DNA from: Cryptomeria japonica
Lineage: Eukaryota > Streptophyta > Pinopsida > Cupressales > Cupressaceae
DNA: 64,000 bases
Assembly (NCBI RefSeq): GCF_030272615.1
Contig: NC_081411.1
Location: forward strand, 42,397,140 to 42,461,139
Direction: 5' to 3'
Shown here: positions 11,986-22,975 of the stretch, one piece after another
Layout of the letters: each line of letters begins with the position of its first letter
How positions within the stretch are numbered: the first letter of the stretch is position 1
The notes under the pieces: model-generated
The model's input: only the letters and a program-made list of their open reading frames with translations
The model's database searches: none
What the model was told of the DNA's origin: nothing
Position numbers and translations under genes: made by a program

Positions 11986-12229
11986 GGGGCTCGGGTTAGA
12001 CTTCAGGGCCCGCAAACGATCACAAAAAGTCAAAATGCAGAAAATCAAAAGTCAACGCTCAGTCAACTCACCTCGTCCAGTGGCTCGTCGTCGATCACGG
12101 CTTGGCGCAGGATCTTAATCCTCGTGGGATGCTCCGGTCATCGTGAAGGCATGATGATGGCTATGTGGGCTCTGCTGCAATGAACAATATTCCGAAATCA
12201 ACAAAGTGACAAATGCAAATGTCACTTTC

Positions 12230-12243
12230 AAAGTATATACTTT
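12230..12243 (-). promoter_or_regulatory. Candidate TATA box for the antisense gene
   Basis: AAAGTATATACTTT is a perfect 14-bp palindrome containing TATATA. It lies about 80 bp upstream of the antisense ATG. Promoter activity is an inference from position only. Confidence 0.4.
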
Positions 12244-12719
12244 CATTTCTTTATCTTTACTTTCGAAACCCTAATTTTCCTCTATCACTCATTTCATCAT
12301 AACTTGAGTTTGGGAAATGCGATTTTTGAGCCGTTTGTTGTGTAGGAATTGTATTTTCATTCCCTTACTCTCAGGATGTTCCAAAAAGTGCTCTGATGAA
12401 GCCTATTCAGTGAACACCCCTCATCAATACTCTCTTACATAATTTGTCATAAGTAAACATGCTACCCTGTTTCACCTCCCTAATAAGCAAGTCGAAATAG
12501 GGGGGGGCATATAGCTACTCACAAATTTTATCACTTTCCTTAGTAAGCATTAGGTGATTTTGCGATCTAACATGTGTTTTGTAGGGTGTGGTTCCTAACT
12601 GTGTACTGCAAATACCGTTGGGGGCTTCGTCCGACAACTTATGGATATATCCTTTTTCAAATGATGTTTACTTTTCTGTACTTTAGCTTGCATATGCACG
12701 TAGTACTCATATGACCGCT
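12244..12719. other. Non-coding 3' region of F upstream of the PPT
   Basis: No coding signal is seen. The part from about 12390 to 12719 is also present in reverse in element E (28082-28400), so it is a conserved 3' segment of this family. It includes a run of eight G near 12500. Confidence 0.6.
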
Positions 12720-12734
12720 AAAGTGGGGGCTAAA
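12720..12734 (+). other. Polypurine tract of F
   Basis: AAAGTGGGGGCTAAA directly precedes the TG of the 3' LTR. The same tract is present in reverse at 28082-28096 beside the E LTR. It primes plus-strand synthesis. Confidence 0.85.
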
Positions 12735-14370
12735 TGTAGCGTCATAAATTGTACGCACTTGCTAGGGTGGTACAATTTCACACTTAGTTTAGCACCCGCC
12801 TTAGTGCATTTTACATTTGCATTGCATTTCTCCTTTAGCACTTAATTAATCAAATTAATTAGGTCTAAGGTCCTATTTCATCATCCTCTACATCATAAAG
12901 TTGGGCCCTTTCGTTAAAGTGTGCCCTTTTCATTTTATTCCTCCAATACATCACTCAATCAAAAACCCTAATTAAGTCCTATTTTGAGCTTGGGGGCTTG
13001 GTTTCGGGGGTCAAAACATCTCGAAATCACCTGTAACTTCGGGATTCTCTCTAAAATCATCATATCCGACGGCCCTAAAAATTTGGTGAAAAGTTGTCGG
13101 GACCATGGCGCCCGGAGTGCACATGGTCCCGGACATTTTTCTAAAAATTTTAGGAGCACAATCCAATCACAAAATAAAGCTTAACCCCAAGAAATTGGCG
13201 GGAAATTCAATCTCTAGGTTGGCCAAAAGACGAAATTACGATCTAGGGTTTCCTACATAAGAGCTCTCTTTCTTCATTTGAAAGGATCCAATTTTTGTTT
13301 TCAGGAACCTCATATGCAGCGAAAGAGCAGATCTTTGAAGACTTCAACAACATTCAACATCCTTCTATCAAGCATTTATCAATTTCACTCATCCATTTAG
13401 GGCTTGGAAGACATTGAAGAACAATAGGAGATTATCGACTGAAGATTGGCTTATACTCCTCCCTTGGGGGTTGGGTATGATTTCATGTTGTTTTCATGTC
13501 TTTGCATAAGCTTCAATATATCCTTTATTCATGCTTTAGATCACTTTGCATCTTGATTTAGAGTATTTACGTCATCATTTACAAGCAATTAGGGTTTACT
13601 TTCTAGGTTGCTCTAGTTTGCTTGCTTGCATTTTAGGACCTTGCACACACACTAGGTCTGCACACACAATACATTTTACAATACAACTTGGCTATTCATG
13701 GAGGTGGAAATCACCGAAGTGGGGGTTTGACTAAGGCAAAACCCTATATAGCCGCCCATACCCTTTTCAGATATAAGTGCAGGTTTCGGGACTCGGACGA
13801 CACCGCAGGTGACAGATCCGGGAAAAGCAGGCCGAGACAGCACTCCACATCAAATTGCAGAGCAAAAGACCTGGACAGGGGCGCTGGGTGCCCTGGTCCT
13901 TGGGACAGAGGCGCTGGGCGCCCTGGTCCTCCTGACAGATAGCATTTTTCGACATTTCCGACAGTTTTCTAGAGTGCAAAACAGCAGTTTCAGGTGCAGT
14001 TTTCGGGACAGAATCAGGACAGTGGTGCCCGCGTCCCCGTCCCGAACATTTTCAATTAGATTTTGACTCCGGGTACGCATCTGCATTCTTGTTTTGTCCT
14101 TGTGTTTACAACTGTTCATTGTTTAATCTCAATTCTGCAATCTTGTTATTAGTTCATACTTGCATTTTGGGATTAGGAATTGAACTTGCATCATTTGATC
14201 TTCCAATTTCAACAAAGGAATAGAAATCCTAATAGGTAGCCCGTGGCTCTCTCTTTCACAAGAAGAAGTAGCCAATTGTGTGATACCTCTAGGCTCTTTC
14301 GTATTCCGTAATGTGTGTCAAAAGGTAGGATTAGGGCATGTTAACCTAGTCTCACTTTTTCCCTTACACA
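12735..14370 (+). repeat. 3' LTR of element F
   Basis: This 1,636-bp repeat of 1648-3316 ends CTTACACA and is followed by the AATAA target duplication. It has one GC-rich unit fewer than the 5' LTR. It keeps the perfect inverted repeat GGGACCATG...CATGGTCCC at about 13100-13130. Confidence 0.93.
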
Positions 14371-14375
14371 AATAA

Positions 14376-14814
14376 CAACTTGATATGATCGGTAAACCAG
14401 CTTAATAATGCATTGAGATTGATGTAAATACCTTTAAATTCACTCGGGAGGTGGTTTGATCGCCTTTGAATCGCTTGCTCTGCTCTCTTGAAAATTGGTA
14501 AGTGTAAAATGACCACGTAAATGTTTTAAGTACACAATATACCTTATCGGGCTCTGTGCAGGTTAGGTCAAAAACATTAAATGCACTCGGTTCCACTAAA
14601 CTTTCTTTCCTTTTTGCGCTTTAACCGAGTAATCAGACTTTCTTCATTTACCGACTTGACAGGCTTCCTGTATAGTGCTCCAAAAGACTTTGATAGAATT
14701 TCAAACTTTCTAATGCATCTTTAACTATGCAGATTTTGAATTAAGTGCATGATAAAATAGGAACTGTTAAGATTTAATCTTTGAGAGAATGTTGTTCCTT
14801 CATTCCTTTACTGA
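14376..14814. other. Spacer between gag-like gene and ORF2 of C
   Basis: This 439-bp stretch resumes element C after the target duplication of F. With 1575-1642 it forms a spacer of about 0.5 kb, comparable to the spacers in A (47130-47496) and B (about 42063-42565). No coding signal is seen. Confidence 0.6.
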
Positions 14815-16168
14815 TTAATTTGGAATAGGTGCACCTAACTCGGTAGGTAAGGTGCTTTCTTCATTTGACACAATTTCCTTCTTTTTCCAAATCATCTGGT
14901 GTTTTCTTTTTATCTCTTCAATATCTCCTCTTGGTTGATCTCTGCAATCTCCAACCAAGTGTCCAACTTTGTGACATTGAAAACATGCCATACCAGGATT
15001 TCTCCATGATCTTCAGTTTTTCATTCCAAACCTTATAAAACAATTGGCACTTATGTGTCCATATATTCTACAACATTCACACCATATCTTTGTATTGTAA
15101 TCCCATGGTATTGTAGAATACTATCGGTAAGGATTTGTGTGAGTTCGGTAGCCTCTAGGATTTGCTCGGTGTGCAGACCACATATAGTTCTTTTGCTTAT
15201 ACCAACACTTCTCGGTACTATGTCCATATCTATTGCAGTTTTTATAAAATCCTTTGAATTTTGCCTTCTGATAATTGCTAGCAGACTTTGTCCTACATTG
15301 ATTAGATGTGTGACCATATTTATTGCAATTGTAACAATAACCATTAGACTTTGTGACATTCGATTGCTTACCTTTTTTTGATTTGGCACATGTTAGTAGT
15401 ATGACCTTGATTTCCACAGTAGTTGCAAATAGGCTTCTTTACTTTGATATTCTTCTTATTTCCAGCTTGCTTTGATGATTCTCCTCTCTCGGTAGTATGA
15501 ATTCCCTTCTCGGTAGAGTCTTTTCCTTTGTAACCGAGTCCAGCATCTTTGTTGGGTCTTCTTGTATTTAGTTGCTCATCCAACATCTTTGATGCTTCAT
15601 AACTCTTCTTCAGTGTTTCCTTGGATTTCTTCTCTATCTCAAGTTCATTGGTCAACCTTGATACTTCAAGTTTCAATATTTGATTCCCATCATCTTTCAG
15701 ATTTGCTTCATGATGTGCATAACCCAATTGATCTGACAGATTTTGTTGAATACCAGTTAACCTTATGTTTTCATCATTCTTTTCAGATACTAATGCTTCA
15801 AGTTGTTGTTTCTCTCTTTCTAGATCTCTTACTTTATCCTTAGCTATCCTCAATACATCAAGATTTTCAGTCATCTGTGTGCTGAAATGTTCATGTTCTC
15901 TTTTCATTGCTTTTAGCTGATCGATCAGTGCTTTGTTCTTTTCTTTTAATACTTCAATCATTTCTTCAATCTCTTCAGACATACTATTCTTAGATGATGT
16001 CTCAATTTGTTCCACTAACTCTTGAGAGTCTTCCAAATCATCAGATAATCTTCTTCTAACTTTCAATGATTTTTGCATTTGTCTTTGCATGTCTGCAATC
16101 ACTTGATTAGCATGATCTAACTCTTCTTGCAGATACACAATCCTCCGAGATTGTTTATAGCCTTCCAT
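14815..16168 (-). pseudogene. gag: Gag-like coiled-coil protein with CCHC zinc knuckles, element C
   Basis: The start is taken at the ATG 16166-16168, 49 bp after the PBS; the frame open upstream of it merely reads through the PBS and LTR. The first ~240 codons form a long Glu/Lys/Gln/Leu heptad-like coiled coil. CCHC knuckles follow: CNYCGNQGHTTNMC, then after a frameshift near 15380 CYNCNKYGHTSNQC and a degenerate NCNRYGHSTEKC. Two more lie near 14950-15060, including CFQCHKVGHLVGDC. The last in-frame stop is TAA at 14815-14817. Zinc knuckles of this form bind nucleic acid in gag proteins. No classic capsid domain is recognised. It precedes ORF2 (1574) once F is removed. Confidence 0.8.
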
Positions 16169-16216
16169 TGATAAGATCTTTCTCTTTAGGTTGTTAAACC
16201 CTTTTCCAAGATTCAA

Positions 16217-16228
16217 GCTCTGATACCA
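16217..16228 (-). other. Initiator tRNA-Met primer-binding site of C
   Basis: The minus strand reads TGGTATCAGAGC, the standard plant initiator-Met PBS. It is two bases inside the LTR end at 16231. Confidence 0.9.
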
Positions 16229-16230
16229 AT

Positions 16231-16664
16231 TGTTAGGCCCATTATGGAAAGCTAATGTACTGAGAGGGGAGGGGTGAATCAGTACTTCAAATCCTTTCTT
16301 CAACAATATCTTTACTGTTAAGCATAAACTGAATATTGTTGTAACATAACATAAAGCTAAAATAAATAAATAACAATCATACATGATTCACTCCATAACA
16401 CATATATTTTGGTTACGCAGAAACTCTTGGTTAGAGAGAAAAACTGCGGTGGGGATGGCACCCACAACTTCACTACTGCAATAATAAAGGTTGCTCGGTT
16501 AGAGCTACATGTTTAGCTATTTCTGATAGCTTACCCTGTTAGGAGTATCAAGATCTGTTAGATCTACCTTGCTAAAGGATTTTACAACACTTAATCTAAA
16601 TGTTGCACCTGGTTAAGAGCTTTACAATTTATAGACTTTGTTAGAGTCTTTTACCCTGTTAAAG
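16231..16664 (-). repeat. 5' LTR of C, first part
   Basis: It starts TGTTAGGCCC beside the PBS and runs to the TAAAG target site of element D. The remaining part is at 33619-34417. An unspliced reading across D gives a continuous LTR of about 1.2 kb. Confidence 0.8.
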
Positions 16665-19399
16665 TGTAATGCCCCGCCAGGAAACCCCTAAGGGTTTAAG
16701 TTAAAAACACTCAATTAGAGTGTAAATTTTTTTTTTTTAAAATAATATTTAAGAGCGTTAATGAAAAGATACAATATTAAGATAGATTGAGTTATCTCAA
16801 AGTTATCTCTAACTAGATAACACAGCGGAAGGCTAAATGATCCTAAGGGGTTTCCCAACGCGATTACATAACCTTACACCCAACTCAACTTGCGTCATTA
16901 GATCCATTAAACTGGATATCTTAATTACGAGATATTGCATAGGTCTTGATTATATATGTGTTCAATGGTTTGACATCTTAAAATTTTAGGAGGCGTTCAT
17001 TTACTTGGGTGGTTAGGAGGCCATTGAGGAGTTATTTATTCAATGCACTTAATTTCATAATTACCTTAAGGGGCCCCCCAAAAGGGTTCATGAAGTTCAT
17101 TCCTTGGGTTTGTGGTATCCATTCACAATTGATTTCATCCTTTAATGTTTAAAAATATGCCTATTGAGATTCATTCATTTAAGGTTAAACTACGATTAGT
17201 AAAGCGAGGATTCCTTCGTTTGATTTTAAAATATTCACCCACATTTGATATATATTTCTTAAATATTAAAAAGTATGGTTAATAAGAAGAATTCGCTCCT
17301 TAAGGATTAACTACAATTAATAGAGGGAGGTCCCTTCATTTGATTTCATGCATAGCCAACTGATGAGTTGAAATTCTTTTATGAAGGGTATAATGTGAGT
17401 AGCCATGGAATTCATTTGAAGTTTTAATAATGCAAATAAATGGACTAATTTCATTTAGATGGGTATGCATTAGGACACACGAGAGCATCCTTTAAATTAA
17501 AGTATCGCTAACTAGATGACTTTCATCATTTTGAGATTCGAATATTAAGATCATAGTGACGTCCTTCTATTAAGATTGAAATACAATTATCTTGTTGCAT
17601 ATCACCCTTTTTTTTGTTAAATGAAGATAATATGAGAGAGATTCTTTTACTAGATTTAATGTATCAACAACTAATTAATTTTTTTTTTTTCCATTTTAGT
17701 TCAATTTTAACAATCATAAGGGATTCCTTTTATAAGGATTAAAATATGGATATCTAATTGAGTTCACCCAATTTTAAAATAAATCTGGTGAGGATTATTG
17801 ATTATAATTACAACATAAATTACTAAGTATTTTCATCCAATATACAACATGAATACCTAGTTGAGTCCACACGATTATCGAATTAATCTGGTGAGGATTA
17901 TTGTTAAGATTAAAACGTGAAATAACCTAACAAATTCATCCAATGTAATGAAACATAATTAACATGGCGTGATTCATTTACTAAGGTAAAAAGATAGATA
18001 TTTATATGATGTTCATCCTTTAGATTTCAGTCTAGGAATTGTGACATAAATTTTAACTTTGTTTCCTTTTTACATTCATCCCATTTATATACTTAATAAC
18101 AAGTTAATCCGATAATGTAATCTAGCAAGATTCTCTCCACTATTACAACTTTAATTATCGTATTTTAAATACTCTGCCATAATCCTAATTCACAATGTTT
18201 TATGAACTTAAATAACTACATTTATCTAGATGAATAATGTTAGGCACTTAAATTTGAATTCATTAAATTTCCACCATGCACTTACGCAAGAATACAACCA
18301 TTCATGATAATTTAAAACATAAAACAAAGTACACCATAAACATTGCATAACACAGATATGATCTCGGAGTTCACCCCTGATGGGCTACATCTCCGGGTCT
18401 GCTCAACTGCAAGACCCCTTTGGTATTATATCATTAGGAATACAAAATTTATAAGTCTTTTACATCTTGCCACTTAGGCGAATACAATCAATATACAACA
18501 GACACCTCGGACGTTAATTACGTAATGATCCCTTTTGTAACGAATCCTACTAAATACATCAAATAAAAAGGACAAGGATCTCTTAACAGGTGGTACCTTA
18601 AATGGAGACTAGACCGACGTTGGACAAACCAAAGCAATCAGATGACGGGGACCCAACAAATTTGCCAAAATAATAAGTCATGCTCAAGCGTTAACGAGTA
18701 AATTCGACACTTTCTCAAGTTGACATAAACGTCTAACCAAATTAATTAACCCTTAGATCCCCACTAATGATAAGATGGTTTTTACAAAGATACTCTAGCC
18801 CCTTTTTAACTACACAAGGATTACCTTATTACTATATAGGAACAAAATAAATTAAGAGTAAATAAAGAAATGGGAAAAACGTTCCCGAGCTAAATTAAGC
18901 TTTTATTGCATACATAAAAACAAATTAAGGACTAACACCACCATTTCGAATTACTCATTAACACCTAACCGCGAGTCCTAACATTTCCCACTTAAAAGAA
19001 TTAAAGCCTAAATGCACTTTTCAACATTTGCAAAGATAATGAAGCTCATTTCCATATTATATTTCAAAAAGACAACATCAATATAGGTCATCACAGTATA
19101 TATATACAAATTAGATGATTACCTATATTAACACATATTTTTACATATCTATTTATATATATATTTTTTTAACATTTAAAATAAACATTCATTACTTATT
19201 AGCATGTTCATCTCAACTCAAATTTTAATATAACATATTGCTTTAAATATATTTATATAAATAAGCACCCTTTTGTTTTTTTTTGATAGAATAATATAAC
19301 ACAACTAAACCATTTTTTTTTTTTTAAACTTACTTAGGAAAAGAGCTAACTAATATTTAATAAACCACAGCAAAAAACCGAAAATAACAAATTTACAAG

Positions 19400-19680
19400 T
19401 TTGCATCGGCCAAACCCTAGCCGAGCCGAGCCGAGCCGAGCCGTACCGCAGGGATTTTCCATGTGGCGGCGCCACTGCAGTGCCCGCAGGTCCACGACAC
19501 CCTGCGGCTACCGCGGCCCTTGCGGCCACCGCAGTGCCGTGGCCACCGGTTTCCTTTACACGCGAGCGGGGAGTGCAAACGGGGTAGCGAGCGGGGAAAA
19601 CAGACGGGAAGCGAGCGGGGGAGGGGTGGAGGAGCGGGTGGAGCTCCGCTTCCCGCCCTCCAACCCCAACCAAGGGTTTA
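19400..19680 (-). repeat. GC-rich block with CCGAG pentanucleotide repeat in LTR of D
   Basis: The block is strongly CpG-rich in an otherwise AT-rich LTR. It starts with about five copies of CCGAG (19420-19443), and GAGCGGGG-type repeats lie at 19560-19625. On the element strand it lies just downstream of a TATA-like site, so it may be the transcribed leader. Only its end part (31759 onward) is kept in the other LTR. Confidence 0.6.
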
Positions 19681-19731
19681 AAAGAACACGCAAAGTCCGT
19701 TTCGGACAAAAACGCACAGACCCATATCAAA

Positions 19732-19744
19732 TTTTTATATATAT
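19732..19744 (-). promoter_or_regulatory. Candidate TATA box in LTR of D
   Basis: The minus strand reads TATATATAAAA. The same site is present at about 31906-31915 in the other LTR. It lies just upstream (on the element strand) of the GC-rich block. This is inference from sequence only. Confidence 0.35.
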
Positions 19745-22714
19745 TTTTTTTTGATAACCTATGAATCCGACTTACAGTTGGATTTTATCAAAAATAAATC
19801 TCAAATACAGGGATAAATGCATACATAGCTCCCATCATTTTTATTTTTTATTCCCTTTTACAGACCCATTCATTCCCAGATTTATACCAAAATCTCCATT
19901 GTGGAAAAAAAATGTTTCCTATCAAGTTTAAAATCACAAAATCCATTAAGAACAAGGATTTGATTCAAGAACAACCAAGTTTGGGAGAAGACTGAAAACT
20001 AAACCTCAAAACATTCATGGGTAATACTGTTTTTTTTTTCTTGTATTCAACAATAGATAAAGGAGAAGATTCGAATCCTACCTCATAGTGCAAATTCCGG
20101 GCATGAATCTTGATGAAGAGCTTCCCCAATCTGCTGCTCCAAGGCAAATCTCCCATTTTTTTCAAAAAAAACTCCCAAGCAAAAGAACCCCCAAAATGCT
20201 TACAAAACTAGGTTAAAAAGAGAACCCTAATTTTGCCCTAATTTTCAATTTCGAAAATAGGCATTTATTTTTAAAATAAAATGAATGAAAATGAAAATGG
20301 AAGTCATTCATTTACATTATTTAATACATCTTATTCGCTTCCCTTATTAAAATTAAAATGCTTCTATTTCTTATTGCGTTTTAAGTTTGAATTTCTCAAT
20401 ATAAATTTTAGGCCTACTTCGTATTTCAAAACTATTGACCAGGGTAAGGCATTTTGATTAATTTAATTTTCTAAAATCAAACTTTTATACTATATCGACT
20501 TTACAAGTAAAAAGGAAATAATTTCGTTTAAATAATAATAATTTACCCTTTTTCTTCCAAAATGCGAAAAAATGAGTAATTTATTTCTATCTCCCAAATG
20601 ACTTTAAATTTTTGCTTTCCAGACGCATAACTCATTAAATTCATTATTTTAAAATTAGCTATTAAATTAACTCGCTATAACATAATAAAGTGACATTTTT
20701 AAATAAATGACTAATCTAATGCAAGAGTTTTATTTATTCTAATTTCTCAACTACAAATGCGTAAATGTTACAAATGCGTAAATGAGCACGCTAACCCAAG
20801 TTAAATACCTTAAGCTTGCTACATTAATAATTTAAGGCAATCTCTTAAATTAATGATTAATCATATAAAGGAAGCTACCCATTTAAATTTCTAAATTACT
20901 AATGTGCTCGTCTACTCATAAATTTGAATTAATACTTAGGATAACAAACCTCGCTTACCTCATGCAAGGCACGCAAATCAAGGAAGTCCTCCAAATCTCT
21001 CGACATGCATCCCAATGAAAAGCAAGCCCCACGAATCCACACACGATGCTCTCCTAACCATGGCTAAGGCAAGACGAGAGTTATATGACCACTAAATTCG
21101 AATTCTAAAGATGAAGGAGCATACTCAACCTTGCAAATCCCAAAGGAGATGAACCTTGCCCTAAGCGGTGTTGTACCTGCAATCTCTTGCACTCATGAAT
21201 CCATACAAGCATGCATATACAAATACATATTCAACGAAGGCGTTAGCTCAAGATTCAACACAAGGGTTAGGAACAATTACATTTACACGAAAATCGATGC
21301 AAAAGCACAATAATAAGTATGCATAGTTATTTATATTATCTAAACTACACATTTCACCATGGTTAACCTACCATTCAAGAATGCCACATAGGAAGTCAAT
21401 CATGGTCAAATGGGTTTTACAAACCTAACTAGGGTATGGGCATTACATTCTCCCCTCCTAGGTTCCGACTTACTCCTGGAAGTCGCAAAGCTAAACGGAA
21501 GTCCTGCAACACTTATTAGTCCTTAAACTCAATTAACAATTATCAATTTGCACAAACAACTATTTTGTCAACAATTTAAAACATTATTCACCAAAAAAAA
21601 TGCATCTAACATCATTCACACCTTCAAATATTCTATAATTTACACTCAATCATAGCAAGGATACGAGACTTTTCCCTTTTTATTTCACCAAATTTAAAGC
21701 AATTAAAATATATAAGCACAGTTATCATACTCATTTATCAAACATGGCAAGAAAATATGCTCTCAAGGTCAATTTCTCTCACCATTTCATCTCTTTCACA
21801 AAACTTTATCACATAAAACTAGCCTCAAATAACAATCTCTACCACCAAGTTAACTTTTTGACAAATAAGAGCCACGTAAGAACTCAATTGTTCACATTTT
21901 TTTTGACATACAAGAACCTTTCCAATGACTATGCCCCATAACATAGTGACAAGTTAATACCATATAATCCATGATTTACACATAATATCCATCCACAAGA
22001 CTGGTTTGCACAACACAATAGGCTACATGTGAGCATGTCTAATGCTCGGTCAAAGGTAACATATATGATCCACATCTCTATGTCTGCTCTCAGAATAAAT
22101 TCATGATCAACAATTATCCAACATCTCACTCAAGGGCTTGATGGTGCTAGGGTACTCCATAGCGGTGCCACCTTCCATACAAGTCCCTCGTGAATATCCC
22201 TTGTTGTGTAAGGTGTTTAGCCTCCAAGAGATAGTCACCACTCATAGGTAGGTAGTGGATCCTAGCTGTTTTCACAGCCTCACATACCTCCATCCTCAAG
22301 GTTCCTTGCGTCTACTTCCTCGTATACACTCATCCAAGCCCGTCTCCTACGTTCTTGGAGAGGAATTCACATTGCAACACAAGACCAGCATACGAAAACA
22401 ACAAGGATAAACCGGTTTAGCCACCAAAGTACAAAAGATTAAAGATAATAATTGTCAATTCCAACAACAAAACAAGAAAATAATTTCCGGATTTGCAACA
22501 CCAAATCAAGAAAAATCAAGATCGCAAGATCGTGGCTAAACTGTCAAGGTCAAAGTAAAATAAATTGCTGGCCCACAAGGAAATAAATAAATAAATAAAA
22601 GAAATTCATAAGTGCACATTACATCACTATGTGACTAATAGCTAGCCACCAACGAGGAAGGAAGGAACAATCGTCTAGCTATCCTAGTAGCTCATCATGT
22701 GGTGTGGCCAAGTC

Positions 22715-22975
22715 ACACATCTGCATGGCATGGCAGTGTGCACCTCGGCATCACCCCGCATCACGTCGTCACGTGGCATGGCTCTACCCTATACCTATTG
22801 GTAGGCCGCATGGAAATGTCTACTACATCCCGCATCGTGTCTCAGCACGGCATGGCAATACTCCAAGCGGACAAGGCACGCAATGGACGTATCCCACATG
22901 GCAATGTACCCCGCGGATAAGCAACGAACCGGTCACACTCCGCATAGCGATGTTCCTCTCAAGATACTCGCCGTA
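22715..22975. repeat. Degenerate repeats of CATGGCAATG in the interior of D
   Basis: Six related units, each with a core like GCATGGCAATGT followed by C-rich sequence, occur near 22722, 22776, 22808, 22850, 22897 and 22941. Spacing is about 32-54 bp. The block is clearly richer in GC than its surroundings. Confidence 0.55.

Larger units (their letters stand above)
9628..12152 (-). pseudogene. Antisense three-exon plant-mobile-domain gene inside element F
   Basis: On the minus strand an ATG at 12150-12152 opens exon 1 (12072-12152, 27 codons). Exon 1 ends at a GAG/GTGAGT donor. Intron 1 is 11762-12071, with a pyrimidine-rich TTGCAG acceptor. Exon 2 runs 10106-11761 and exon 3 runs 9628-10013. 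Intron 2 (10014-10105) also has GT...AG ends and keeps phase. Exon 2 carries the plant mobile domain (PMD) pattern: MERWDPDTCTFHLPVGEL, then LEDVYRILRLPI, and later LAHLYHDLEE and LLQVWVFEHF. It ends in a long Asp/Glu-rich tail (about 10285-10560). Exon 3 has a short helical part and an Arg/Ser-rich end, stopping at TGA 9628-9630. The coding part is decayed: TGA in exon 1, TAG at 11372-11374, a frameshift near 10990 and further stops. Antisense PMD genes are known from some TAT elements. The function is unknown. Splice sites are predicted by eye. Confidence 0.78.
1648..14370 (+). mobile_element. Element F: TAT-type Ty3/gypsy LTR retrotransposon
   Basis: The 12.7-kb element is bounded by LTRs of 1,669 and 1,636 bp with TGTAG...TACACA ends. 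It is flanked by AATAA at 1643-1647 and 14371-14375. A PBS follows the 5' LTR and a PPT precedes the 3' LTR. The interior has an N-terminal region, protease, G-patch, RT, RNase H, a second archaeal-like RNase H and integrase in gypsy order. The second RNase H places it in the plant TAT group (established family feature). The 3.7 kb between integrase and 3' LTR carry an antisense gene. Ten differences, nine of them transitions, were counted in the first ~355 bp of the two LTRs. Coding frames are broken by a few frameshifts and stops, so this copy is probably inactive. Confidence 0.93.
16665..21447 (-). repeat. 3' LTR of D (4,783 bp)
   Basis: This intact copy of the long LTR is AT-rich except for a GC-rich block at about 19400-19680. 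Its partner is 25215-26411 plus 31759-33618. The segment 17861 to about 19575 is missing from the partner, where E lies. It carries no gene; small frames inside are not supported. Confidence 0.88.

Noticed and set aside
19401-19754. Open frames of 117 and 126 codons in the GC-rich LTR block
   Set aside because: They arise because GC-rich DNA has few stops. Both strands are open, no motif is seen, and the frames are lost in the other LTR copy.
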